DNA of 64,000 nucleotides from Apium graveolens (taxonomy: Eukaryota; Streptophyta; Magnoliopsida; Apiales; Apiaceae), in the NCBI RefSeq assembly GCF_009905375.1, contig NC_133647.1:176699939-176763938 (forward strand), in the 5' to 3' direction. Made by a program: the position numbers and the translations under genes. The notes beneath the pieces are model-generated. The model ran no database searches, had not been told where the DNA came from, and was given only the letters and a program-made list of their open reading frames with translations. Positions 20,940-32,586 of this stretch are shown here, piece after piece (position 1 is the stretch's first letter; the number at the start of each line of letters is the position of its first letter).

Positions 20940-21420
20940 CACTAAACGGTCCTAATCGGGACTAAAAAGCGAGTATTTATCACCCCTTAACCTTCGTCAA
21001 GGTTAATTACAAGGTGAAAGCTGCTAACATGCCCTATTCGGGGATAATCGGGGCTAATTTCCATGTACAATATGCTAACTAGGCTTAAAAGAGCCTAATT
21101 TTAAGCTATAATGCACTAATTGGCCGTAATCGAGGCTAATCTGCCCTAATCGAGGCTAATTTATCTTAATTAGGACTAATTAGCATTTATAAGACACTAA
21201 TTATCCTTAATTCATACTAATCACGTGAGTGAATAGGTTAAATAGCCTAATCATGGCTAATTTCATCACACGAGTCACTAATTCCCCTTAATTTGGGTTA
21301 ATTACGTGTAATATACATTAATCGGCCCTAATCGAGGCTAATTTCCACTAATCATCCATAATTGGGGATAATCTTAAAATCCTGAAAATTTTAAAAAAAT
21401 CGAACTTTTTCTAGTTTTCC
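20940..21420. repeat. Dispersed short repeat CTAATCGGGGCTAATT
   Basis: About 0.5 kb in which variants of CCCTAATCG(A/G)GGCTAATT recur at irregular spacing of about 15-40 bp, often as imperfect inverted pairs (GGCTAATT / AATTAGCC). No coding potential. It is part of the Tat 3' non-coding region. Confidence 0.6.
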
Positions 21421-21829
21421 CTTTTTTGCAAAAAAAATTCAAAAAATTTCACAGGGGGCCTTGCAGGAGGTCCTGCTCGGCCTCAAGGCCCCTTTGTAAC
21501 TTGCTCGGCCAATCTTGGTCGGCTAGGGGCAGGACCTCCTGTCCCCTGCCGGCCAGGGGTGTTTGCTCCAATTTTTATTTTTTTTACAAACCTTCTATCC
21601 GGACTCAAGCCCTTCATGTATTCTGCTAGGATTTACTTGCTTTTGGTCATCCATGGAATTTATCTCATGGTAGTCCTAGAGTCCCTTGTGGTTCTTCTAT
21701 CCTTGTTTCAGTAAACATTTTATACTCATTCTACTGACATTTTGTACTCATTCTACTGAACGTTCTATACTATATTGAACTTGTTCCATAGGATGTCCTG
21801 CACTCCATTGAACTTGCTTTAAATGATGT

Positions 21830-23668
21830 TTTGTACTCCAACGAACTTGTTCTCGTAGACGTTCTAGTCTTTACGAAACTTATTTTCACTGAGAGTTATC
21901 CTTTTCAAGAAATTTTCCAAGAGATTTCACAGGAGGGTCTCCGGAACAACTTCAGAAGTCCTTTGGGCTCTCCTATAGAGGCTCCTGGTCAATTCAAGGC
22001 TCCATTTATAGCTTGGTCGGCCAGGCCTGCTCTTGGTATGCCTTGAGGCCACTCTCATGGTGGTCTGCTCGGCCGGAAGGAAAAGTTCTCCAAATTTGCT
22101 ACAGTGAACTCTTTACTCTTCATGAAACTTATTTCCGTGAACCGTCTGGTCTTCACGGAACTTGTTCTCGCTGATGCTCTGATCTTTATGGAACTCGTTC
22201 TCGTCGACGTCCTAGTCTTCGCGAAACTTGTTTCCGTTGGAGGATAACCTTTTTTATGAATTCGTAAAAAATTTCACAGGAGGGCCACCGGAACAACTTC
22301 AGAAGGCCTCAGCGCTCTCCTACAGAGGCTCCTAGTCAGCCTCAAGGCTTTATTTGTAGCCTGGTCATCCAGGTCTGCTCTTGGGAGGCCTCAGGGCTCT
22401 CCTACAGAGGCTCCTGGTCGGCCTCAAGGCTCCATTTGTAGCCTGGTCAGCCAGGTCTGCTCTTGATAGGTCTTGGGGCCCTCCGGGCTATCCTACAGAG
22501 GCTCCTGATCGACCTCAAGGCTCCATTTATAGCCTGGTCGACCAGGTCTGCTCTTGGTAGGTCTTGGGGCCCTCCGGGATATCCTACAGAGGCTCCTGGT
22601 CGGCCTCAAAGCTCCATTTGTAGCCTAGTCAGCCAGGTCTGCTTTTGGTAGGTCTTAAGGCCCTCCGGGCTATCCTACAGAGGCTCCTGGTCGGCCAGGC
22701 CTACTCTTAGTAGGTCTTGGGGGTATCCTGCAGGGTAGTCTGATCAGTCATGAGGAGAACGTTCTGTTCTCGTACTCGTGAGCACTCTGGCCTTCACGAA
22801 ACTTGTTCAGCCGAAAACCTAATCTTGTTCTAATCTTTATAAGCTTGGCTAATTATGGTGATTAGCGTAATCGGCCCTTATCTAAGACTAATAACTTGTG
22901 TTTAGCCTCAGCCTAGATTTTCTCGGAGGACTGATACGATAAGTGATGCTCTGCATCGCTTTCTTCGGTTATTATGTCCTTTTTTTTATTTTTCTATCGT
23001 TTTCTAGTGAATGTTCTGTTCTTTTTCTAGTAAACGTTCTGGTCTTCATGAAACTTATTTTCGCGGACATTCTAGTCTTCACGAAATATGTTCTCATGAA
23101 CTCTTTAGCCTTCACATAACTTATTCTCGTGGATGTTCTAGTCTTCACGAAACTTGTTCTCGTTAGGTGCCTAATTTTCCAAGAAATTTTAAGAAATTTC
23201 ACAGAAGGCCCATTGAAAAACTTTCAAGAGGGTCTAGATTAATCCTACAGGGGTTCCTGGTCGGCCATAAGGCCTTCATGTGGCCTGATCGTCCAATCCT
23301 GCTCTTGGTCGGCCATGGAGCCACCTCCATGGTGGTCCTAGTTGATCGGGGGCGAACATTCTTTAAACTTGTTGCGGTGAACGTCCTACTCTTTTTTTGT
23401 GGACGTTCTGTACTTTTCCTAGTGAACGTTCTGTACTTATTCTCATGAACATTCTACTCTTCACGAAACTTATCCCCCCCCGTGAGGGTTCTAGTCGGCC
23501 TAACCCTTCCTTGTGGAGGATTAGGCATCACTGGCTCTTGGTAGGACAGAATCTCACCTCCGTGAGGGTCCTACTCTTCATGAAACTTGTTCTCGTGAAC
23601 ATTATGTTATTCACGAAACTTGTTTCCGTGGACATTCTTGTCTTCACCGGGAGCATCCCTTGGTTCTA
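21830..23668. repeat. Clusters of a 33-bp degenerate repeat
   Basis: A unit like TCTTCACGAAACTTGTTCTC plus 13 bp (GTGAACGTTCTAG-type) recurs in short runs at about 21830-21900, 22100-22260, 23000-23170, 23380-23480 and 23560-23660. The period is 33 bp, a multiple of three, so long open frames with an 11-residue repeat arise on both strands. I regard these as repeat-driven, not genes. GGTCGGCC-type words fill the gaps. Confidence 0.65.
22303..22715. repeat. 91-bp tandem repeat, five units
   Basis: The word TACAGAGGCTCCT begins at 22321, 22403, 22494, 22585 and 22676: the first spacing is 82 bp, the other three exactly 91 bp. Each unit also has GGTCGGCC..AAGGCTCC and CCAGGTCTGCTCTTGGTAGG. The last unit is truncated. 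It is GC-rich compared with the surroundings and lies within the Tat 3' region. Confidence 0.88.
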
Positions 23669-24429
23669 GTTCAAGGTTTTCTTAGAACCTTCACTTGAGG
23701 GCCATCCCTATTAGTTCCAGACATTTGTAGATGTTCTTTAGAGGACGTCCTAGTCGGCCTAAAGCCTCCATGTGGAGGATTCGGCTCCAAGAACTCTTGG
23801 TAGGCCTGGACACCAGGCCCTTGAGGCCGTGGCCGGCCGGGACCTCAATGTCCAGAGCTTCTTGGCCCTTTGGGACCTTGTTTCGTGGAAGTTTTTGAAC
23901 TTCAATCTTCTCAATATCAAGTCGTGGCTATAGACGGCCATAAGTGATACTTTTACTAATCATTATAATTAGTGTAATCAGTCTTGGATTAATACTTATA
24001 CCTTAGACTTTCTTCTCTCTTTTTTCTTCGAGGAGTGTCTTGCCGGGTGGGGGCCTTATCTGAGGACCCTTTAGACGGCCAAAGACCTTCATGGATGGCT
24101 ACTCGGCCTCCTCTGGTCGACCAAGGGGTCCATTCATGACCCCTCTGGTCGGTTAGGGGGAAACATTTTATGTTTTCTTGGACAACATGTCTCGGTCACG
24201 TTCGTGATGGGCCTCGAACATAAACTATCATGTTTGTGTTCGTGTTGGGTCTTCACAATTCAAAGAAAGCTTGTTGAAGCTGGCCTTAGAGGCTTCTCTG
24301 TTGAGTGTACCTATCTTCCTCCTAATTTACCCTTGGTTAAATTTGTTCTTATTAGGCGAACAGCTTATTGACGTGGAGATGTGCGGGGTTCATGCCTTGT
24401 ATTAAGTACATCCTTTCTTTTTAGAACAT

Positions 24430-24888
24430 TCAATACTTCAAATTTAAGGAGGAACCTGGCTGGATTGAGGCCTCCCTTGGACGCCGATCAGCTGAAGCCC
24501 TTTCCGAGGGATGTTTAGTCGGTCAAGGGCCTTCTTCGGAGGCTGAACGGCCATCTTTGGTAGGCTATAGTCTTTAGTGTAGATTTTAGTCGACCAAATG
24601 TATTTCGTGAAGTTAGTTTTTTTTAAAAAAAATTTATTAGGTGAACGCCTACTTCGCAGCTTCTTTCACTAAGAGTGCAAAATGGAGGAGTGAGCACATG
24701 GCCTTGGAGGCATTGATGAAGAAACTTGAGAGAAAATTTCAAGATTGGGATTCTAGAGCTCTCTTGGCGTTTATCAACAGTCAGAAGACTTTTTCAAGAT
24801 GATGGACACCCATGATAATAAGATGCGCTCTGTTAACATATCCATTGGCTCTGTTCATAGCTATTACCCGGATGTGGTAAATTTGTGA
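24430..24888 (+). pseudogene. Antisense coding relic in the Tat 3' region
   Basis: On the plus strand, opposite to the Tat pol, two stretches read like protein. The first (about 24449-24573) begins KEEPGWIEASLGRRSAEALS. The second (about 24651-24888) reads VNAYFAASFTKSAKWRSEH, MALEALMKKLERKFQDWDS and then, after a one-base shift near 24780, FFKMMDTHDNKMRSVNIS, ending at a TGA. A T/A-rich tract ending in TTATTAG/GTGAAC before the second stretch resembles a 3' splice site. Tat elements are known to carry additional, sometimes antisense, ORFs between pol and the 3' LTR. I cannot name the family. Confidence 0.42.
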
Positions 24889-25257
24889 GGCTTTCCTAGC
24901 CTTTGGGCTGTTTATGAGGTTGCCACTATTGGCCAATCATCTAATTTTGGGCTATAGATTATCCTTCAGTGTTTAGGCCTTGCATGGATTTGTTTGCCGT
25001 GTGTGGCTTTTATTGATCGGCTATCTATTTGTCGTCCTTTATGGACTTAAACATCTTCGGTGTGTAACCTAATTGTCCATCGTGACTTGATTTATGATCC
25101 TTCAGAATCTCCTGCATTTGTATTTTGATTTCATATTCATCTTTTATTTTCGGTACTTTGGTCCTTCTGGACTTTTATTCATTAGATGCTCGTACACTGG
25201 TCGACCTTATTCCTCCATCTACTACTAAGTACTAGGAATATGTCTTTCATGTCCTAA

Positions 25258-26146
25258 ATATAATAAACCTTCAGGTTCGAAATATGCCAGGTATGAGGCA
25301 CTTTGTCACCGCTCAGGGTTTCCAACTTGTAGGATCCTCGTCCTAATATTTTCTTGACCTTATACGGCCCTTTCTAGTTAGGGGTTAGCTCCCTTTTCTC
25401 TTCAACTCTTGATGCCTCAATCTTTCTTAAGACCAAGTCTCCTTGCTGAAAGAACCTTTCTTTAACCCTTCTATTATAATAGAGGGAGGCTCTTCGTTGA
25501 TGCTCTACATTACAGGCGTTGGCCTCATCTCTAACCTCATCAATGAGATTGAGAATGAGCATCATGCCTTCTTCATTGGTTTCTGGTTCATAAGATTCGA
25601 TCTTAGGTGATCCATGGCTGATCTCGAGGGGCACCATGCCTCGGCTCCGTAAGCCAGCATAAATGGGGTAGCTTCAATAGTCACTTTAAAGGTGGTGTGA
25701 TATGCCCATAGTATAGGCAGCAACTCATCTACCCAAGTGTTCCTCGAGCGTTCAACCCTTTTCTTAAGTCCATCAAGGATGATTCTGTTAGCAACCTCTG
25801 CCTGCCCGTTTGCCTGTGGATGTGCAACTGAGGTAAAGCAAAGCTCTATGCTGTTATCATCGTAATACTCTCTGAACTCTGCATTATCGAATTGTCGCCC
25901 ATTATCTGTGACAAGGATACATGAGATCCCAAATCAGCATATCACATTCTCCCAGAAGAATTGGGCAATTTGCTTGGTGGTTATCTTGGCTAGTGTCTTA
26001 GCCTCAATCCACTTTGTGAAGTAGTCTATGGCTATCATAATGAACTTCCTCTATCCCGATGCTACAGGAAATGGCCCAAGGATATTCATTCCCCACATTG
26101 CAAAAGGGATGGGTGTGTTGATAGACGTAAGTCTCTTTGGGGGTTG
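25258..26146 (-). pseudogene. Tat integrase core and C-terminal domain
   Basis: Translation in one dominant frame gives GMNILGPFPVASG, AIDYFTKWIEAK (first Asp), ILVTDNGRQFDN (second Asp) and HPQANGQAEVANR (Glu), a full D,D,E set. LDGLKKRVERSRNTWVDELL and a C-terminal part with NLIDEVRDEA...YYNRRVKERFF and KVPHTWHISNLKVYYI follow. Stops occur after VASG, in the WENVIC-FGISC segment, near 25600 and after ELTPN. The integrase of this copy is dead. Confidence 0.85.
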
Positions 26147-27540
26147 TCATACTATTGGAGAGTTCCTATGGCACCTGTCGCATTTCTTTACATAAGCTTT
26201 TCCATCGGCTAGCATAGTTGGCCAGTAAAATCCCAATCGGGTTATCTTGTAAGTGAGGGCCCTGCCCCCCAAGTGTTGTCCATAAATCCCTTCATGGGCT
26301 TCTTTAAACGCCTCCTCTGCTTCAAGAGGTCTCAGGTACTTCAGGTATGGAATAACAAAGGACCTTTTGTACCAAAGGCCTTCAATCAATGAATATCTCA
26401 ATGCTCTCACCGACAGCTTGCGTGCCTCCTGGGCATCATCGGGGAGCCATCCAGTCTCAAGGTGTGTTTTGATCGGATCTATCCAACAACTTGCCACACC
26501 AACCGTATCTATCAGATTTATGACATGTATAGTAGGGGTCTTCCGAACCTGGAAGTACATACTTCTCAGATAGTGCTTGATTTTAGATGAGGCAAACTGG
26601 GATAGGGCATCAGCCGTAGTGTTCTCCTCTCTCGGAACGTGTTCTGTGTACCATTCGTCAAACTGAGTCAGTATTTCTTTCACGACTCTCAAGTACTTGG
26701 TCATAGTATCATCTTTGCCCTCAAACTCTCTATTGACTTGAGCAACTACAAGTCTTGAGTCTCCAAAGACTTTCAGGTTTTTGGCCCTCACGACTCTAGC
26801 CAAGCCTAAGCCGGCTATTATCGCTTCATATTCTGTTTCGTTGTTCGTAGTTGGGAAGGCTAATTTCAAAGCATACTCAATCATGAATCCATCGGGGCTT
26901 TGCAAGACTAGGCCTACACCACTAGATTTTGTTTTGGACGCTCCGTCAAAATGGAGAACCCCATCCTCTTTCAAGGTTGTTTCTTTATCCTTCACTTTCA
27001 CTCCTCCTACCGGGGTTACTATCTCTTTCCCCCCGACTTCTTGGTCGTTAATGGTGCATTCGACCATGAAGTCTGCTAAGGCCTGAGCCTTGATGGCCGT
27101 TCGAGGCTTGTACTTGATGTCAAATTCTCCTAACTCAATTGCCCACTTGATGAGCCTTCTACTGGCCTTCGGACTATGAAGAATATTCCTCAAGGGTTGG
27201 TCCATCAGGACTTCGATCTTGTGAGCCTGAAAGTATGGTCTCAACTTCCTCGAGGCTGTGATGAGGGAAAGTGCAAACATTTCTGTGGTGGAGTAGTTCA
27301 ACTCTGCTCCGTGGAGCACCTTGCTTACATTGTATATAGGCTTCTGGAGTTTCTATTCTTCCTTTATGAGGACTGCACTCACGGCTTGTTCAGATACCGT
27401 TAGGTACAAATAAAGGGTGTCCTCTGAACTTGGTTTGGCTCGCAGTGGGGCTTCAATCATGTACTTCTTTAGCTGTTCAAAGGCCTCTCGGCTCTCAGCT
27501 GTCCATTCAAAATTCTTCACCTTCTTAAGGGTTTTGAAAC
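26147..27540 (-). pseudogene. Tat RT connection, RNase H, archaeal-type RNase H, integrase finger
   Basis: It begins at 27540 with KTLKKVKNFEW, the end of RT, where an insertion breaks the domain. RNase H 1 follows with a TAG inside LIKEE-KLQKP, then a 390-codon open stretch. That stretch holds the end of RNase H 1 (PRTAIKAQALADFMVEC) and a second RNase H with an intact D-E-D-D set (LHFDGASK, NETEYEAI, VFGDSRLVV, NTTADALS). It ends with the HHCC integrase finger (HLGGRALTYKITRLGFYWP, KKCDRCHRN) and a stop. The second RNase H is the Tat-lineage hallmark. Confidence 0.9.
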
Positions 27541-28773
27541 TTTTAATTGATCAATTGGAGTATCAACAGAAACATCAATAATCCACAAAAGTATACGTTG
27601 TATCTTTAAAAGTAGGGTATTTTTCCAAAAATTTGGGCAGCATCTCCTCTGTATTATTGTCTACCAGTCAGACTCAAGCCGACACCAAAAATCAACCAAC
27701 AACCATATCAATCCATCACCATCAACCAAACTGCCAACAAGTATACTAACCAACTGCCACCACTCAACTCCATGATTCACAATACTATGACACATAACAT
27801 ACTAATAACCATATGTATCAATAACCAACATAACAAGACGGGGTTGGCTATTTCAGCCACAACTACCAAAAAGCAACCTCGAAAACCAGGTCAAACTTAA
27901 GGAACTCTACACCCTGCTGGGCATACTAGTCCAAGTTTCAACCAACCATTCTTCTAAAGGCGGTTTCCTATCATTCGCCATAGACTCGTCCACCACTGAA
28001 TTAACTTTTCTAAGACGATAACCTTCTCCAATAGATTCCAAATCCTTTCTGCTGCCATTATTCCCAAAATAGCAACTGGATATAGAACTTTTATTCCTAC
28101 TGACGGTCAACTCTTCGTTTACTTTCCATAACTAGGACGGTCTAACTACAGAGGTTAACGAAGAAACTCATTGTCATAGAATACCAATAAAATTTCGAAA
28201 TCAAGGTAATCCATTCTGAAAGAAAAGTGAAGAAGATGTGGATATGACTGAGAGCAACTATACAAGTACATAAGATGGACAGTCTTAGTACCATACAGTT
28301 TACAACACATAATTCGATGGCGTCCCATTAGACCCTTTGCCACACAAACAAATAGTCAAATCATATATATTATTTGCACCAATCAACCGATAGAACCTCT
28401 GAGGAAAGAAATATAAGGGTTCAAGATATAAACCACAGTACTGATCCATATTCCCTATTAGACTTGGTTGTCATGGCAACCACTGACTATTACCATTCCA
28501 TTTGAACTTTCACGGTTAGACTCGCTTTCTCGAGAAAGGAAACTAGAAACCTCTACCAGACATTGCCAGTGATACCTACATAAAAGGGAGACTTACCATA
28601 AGCTAGGGCAGTTCTACCCAATCCCAAATAGGCACTAGGGTTACACCTTCGGAACCCTAGACTGAATTCTTAGACTCGCTCCTCTGATTAAGTTGCTGAC
28701 TCACATCTATATATAAATCTTCATGCACTCTTTTGACTCTATTCCTAACCTAAATCAAGGACTTAAACCTGTA
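27541..28773 (-). other. Element X internal leader, non-coding
   Basis: About 1.2 kb downstream of the PBS on the minus strand. No Gag, protease or RT similarity is visible and all frames are short. The longest minus ORF (27907-28110, 67 codons) has no recognisable motif. It is either a very long 5' leader or the interior of a non-autonomous element. Confidence 0.55.
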
Positions 28774-28785
28774 GCTCTGATACCA
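28774..28785 (-). other. Element X primer-binding site
   Basis: Minus-strand TGGTATCAGAGC lies two bases from the LTR terminus at 28788. Confidence 0.85.
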
Positions 28786-28787
28786 AC

Positions 28788-28943
28788 TGTGATGGCCTCA
28801 ACCCCGGGGTCAGGAGTTGGCAGCATCCACAACACAACAACCAACATAACATAATCCATTTTTAGGATAAAAAATAATCACGACCCCTCTTACCAAGATC
28901 TTTTACAGGTTTAAGTATGACTTAGGTTATAATTACTTACAAA
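28788..28943 (-). repeat. Element X LTR, 3' end piece
   Basis: The plus strand begins TGTGATGGCC next to the PBS. It resembles the ends of the other gypsy LTRs here (TGTGACGCC at 48898). The LTR is interrupted at 28944-28948 (ACTAA) by the solo LTR Z and resumes at 40780. Confidence 0.7.
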
Positions 28944-28999
28944 ACTAATGTAATAACCCCAATTTTTGGAATTTTTGAAACCCTTATGAATAGTATTTT

Positions 29000-31106
29000 T
29001 GCTGATTATGCTGAATAAGAAAACTTTTCATACCACACTATGTAGGGGTTCTTTTATTGATCTTCTGAGATATTATTAGTACTCTATGTGGTATATAAGT
29101 GTATGTAAAGATCGTCAGAATCCAAATTCGAACACTTTGATTTTTCCCAAAAATCCACCAGATACCGAAAGAATTGAGTATAAGGTAACAGGATAAAAAG
29201 GATTTAAATTCAAGGATATTAAGAGAGGATCATAAAAGGGATATAATGTATTGAGAAAGGTTAAGAAAACCCAAGTAATAAGATCCCGGGTAAGATCCCT
29301 CAAACGATAAACGAAAACGAAAGTTAAGCGAACCGTATAACAGATCAGCGGTCATTAGCCAAGTATTTAGAATCTAATCAAAGAGGTTAGTGAGGATGAT
29401 GTCATCAAACCAACAAGAAGAGGACAAGTGTGGGATGATGACATAAGGGGATGACATGAGCATGAAAAAAAGGGAAGGAAGTGTTGGTTGATTCTAAACC
29501 ACACAAAATTCACCATGGTTAAAAGTAATTAATCAAAACAAAATCAACCAACCAAGGCAAGCAAAACAAATCACAAAAACACAACTTGACTTTTTTTCTT
29601 CTTGAAGCTCTCGGCCTCTTTCTTAAGAAATGGGAATTCCAAGCTCCTCCACTTGCTAATTTATAAGGTAATTATCCTAGCTTCTCCTAGTTAAGTTACA
29701 TACTTCCTAGGAATCTTAGCTTCAAAATCCTTTCCTAGCATTTCCTATAAATCATTCAAGAAGATGGTGAATAATACTTTCTTGAAATTAATTTTTGTGT
29801 TCTTGATTTCTTTGAAAGATCAAGCTTGTAGGAGGTTAGATTAAGGCTTCCATGGGCATTCCAAGGATCTTTCATGGATTAAAAGCTTCAAGGAAGGTAT
29901 AACTCTTCATGATCTTAGTCTTAAGTTTTTTTGTTTGGATTTCCTAATGTTTAGATGATGGGTTAGTGTAATGGGTGTGTAATCATGTTTAGAGCTTTGT
30001 TTAGTAAGTGGTTTTGTTGATTTTGGAGTTATGAGTGATACTTGTTGGATTTAAAGTTCTAGGCCACATTTTTGACTTGGTTTAGATGAATAAGTTGAGA
30101 TATTGAGTTATGGTTGAATGATATTGTATTGTGGTTGAATGATGGTGGAATGGTGATGATTGTGGGTTGTTTATGAATTGATTGGAGTGGTATAAAATTT
30201 GGTAATCTCGTAAACATAGCAGTCGTAATGCCCGATTTACCTTAGACTGTTTTTGTTCTTAACATCAGGACCCGTGAACTCACTGTTAGGTGTTGACCAT
30301 TGCCATTTTTATATAGTTCATGTTACGAGCTTCGTTTTGATATGTGGTTCGCTTGAATCCGATGTACGGTTTAGGAGAAACGACCGTTTTAAGTAACGGC
30401 GTTTCGCGAACGAACCATTACCCCTCGCCTTACTTTGGAATATAGGTTAAAGATCTTAAAGGACTAATTGGAGTATGAATCATTTATGTAAAGTGTATTA
30501 TGCAGTTGGTAAGGCACTCGCGAAAGAATCGCCTTAAAACCCTTAATGGTTAATTTATTAAAAATGGTGGAGCCGAGGGTACTCGAATGACTTATGTGAT
30601 TCGTTAAGCGTATAAGTTACCATAAGTGAAGAAGGGTTCAATTGGTTAAAGTCTAGTTTCTTAAGAGACCGGGGTTTAATTCCGACTTATGTTGTTGTTC
30701 ATAGGTTATCGGACCCATTCTAAGCTTAAGTCTATCCGGGAGCACTCAGGCAAGTTTTCTACCCGTTATACTGTTGTTGTGATGTATACATATGTATATG
30801 CATTATCTTGTGATAGATGCATGATGGTTAATTAGCAAATCTTGCGATATATTGGAGCATGTGATATGGTATATATGCATGTCTGTTTCGTAATCTTGAT
30901 ATATATCTGTTGATTCAATTACTTATAAGTTGCATAATACATATGCTAGAGATAAGCAGTAGTTGTGTATACCCTTAGTATAGGGGACCCAAAGGTGAAC
31001 ATTTTTCTAAACCGGGAGTCGATGTTCCCGAGTATACTATATATATTTATATATATATTGATATAGTTTTCAAAACTATTAATCGAATAAGGTTTATTCG
31101 ATAACT
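29000..31106. other. Solo LTR Z, 5' half, non-coding
   Basis: No gene or RNA is supported in this AT-rich stretch. Only short chance frames are present. The sequence has long-LTR character (CTTGTAGGAGG..., AAGGCTTCCATGG) but no clear TATA box that I would commit to. Confidence 0.5.
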
Positions 31107-31503
31107 TTATTTTATTTAATGAATATTATTTTGAATATTCATGCGAGGACTTATGACTCCGCTTACTTTATTTAATGAATATTATTTTGAATATTCATTC
31201 GAGGACTTAAGACTCCGTTTATTTTATTTAATGAATATTATTTTGAATATTCATTCGAGGACTTAAGACTCCGTTTATTTTATTTAATGAATATTATTCT
31301 GAATATTCATTCGAGGACTTAAGACTCCGCTTATTTTATTTAATGAATATTATTTTGAATATTCATTCGAGGACTTAAGACTCCGTTTATTTTATTTAAT
31401 GAATATTATTCTGAATATTCATTCGAGGACTTAAGACTCCGTTTATTTTATTTAATGAATATTATTTTTGAATATTCATTTGAGGACTTATGACTCCGCT
31501 TAT
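31107..31503. repeat. 56-bp tandem repeat with internal palindrome
   Basis: The word GAGGACTTA occurs at 31145, 31201, 31257, 31313, 31369, 31425 and 31482, a constant 56-bp period (57 in the last). Each unit holds AATGAATATT and AATATTCATT separated by 6 nt, a perfect 10-bp inverted repeat able to form a hairpin or cruciform, followed by CGAGGACTTAAGACTCCG. It lies inside solo LTR Z. Confidence 0.95.
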
Positions 31504-32586
31504 TTATTAAATAATATTCTTTATTTTATTAAAGAATAATGTTTCGATAATCAAACTTAATTTCGATTATTCAAATAAAGATCATACTTTCGTATAAGTA
31601 TATCTTGGTTATTTAATATCCATTTCAAGTATGAGTTTTAAAACTTTTACTTCAATTATTTTTATAAGGATTATCCTTATGGGAATATTATTTAAATAAT
31701 AATATTCAGATATTTTCTAATATATTGGGACTGATTTATTTTATTAAATCAGCATTACTCCAAACATTCTTAAAAATGTTTTCGAGTCTTCAAAATGATT
31801 TTAAAAGTTAGAGCGAATCCCAAAACTCGTTTTCAAATTTAAGCTCTTCCTTTCAAAGGGGACTTGAATACTCGCTCAAAAATCTAAGGGATCCGGCTCT
31901 GTGGTGTATTTTATATTCGCAACATGGTTGTTGTTTTGAGAAAACAATTTGATTACTTGCCCAATGTTCGGGAAGTAAGTCCATCTGATTGAGTCGGCAT
32001 AAGCGACAGGCCGGGGTACGGTCTATGAAGGTGTAAGAGGCTGGGTGACAGTCCATCCACGCGTGAGTGGCCGGGTAACGGTCTAGCGCGAGGTCCTAAA
32101 GTGGCCAGGGTGATGACCGGCGAGGAATTCATCCATCTACAGTAGAAAAGGTTACTTATTGTTATCTTTGCCTGATCAGCAAGATATTGGGTTTATGCCA
32201 AAATTCTTTTCTTTCCAAATTCATTGGATATTGCAACTCTGTTCATACTTTACATGACAGAGGTTTTCAGGAAATGTATGGGAGATATATATGAATATAT
32301 ATATATATATCGGGACTTAATGAAGTATCTCGTAACTTCATTTCATTCAATGATATTCAAAGATTGAATCTATTCAAGTCTTATCTTGTAGTCTAATCAG
32401 TGTGATGAACTTTTGAAACTGATGATACCTTGAACGGTGGTAGTTCAAGTAGTATTCGGAAAAGATATAAGTATATTGGAGTATCTTGTAACTTCATCTT
32501 TTAAACTTATATCTAGTAAATGATTATCTTGTGCATGTCAAAGATTTTCAGAAAAACCTTGAGACAAGGTTAGATATATGAGATCA
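31504..32586. other. Solo LTR Z, middle part, non-coding
   Basis: AT-rich, then a GC-richer patch (31980-32110) with a repeated GGCCGGGGTACGGTC / GGCTGGGTGACAGTCC / GGCCGGGTAACGGTC word about every 35 bp. There is no ORF of interest. It ends at the GATCA target duplication of the nested copia element. Confidence 0.5.

Noticed and set aside
26781..27086. Plus-strand frame of 101 codons
   Set aside because: It is the complement of the Tat archaeal-type RNase H, whose catalytic residues are clear on the minus strand.
31107..31503. CRISPR-like regular spacing
   Set aside because: The 56-bp units are repeats without unique spacers, in plant LTR DNA, and no cas genes exist. It is a tandem repeat.
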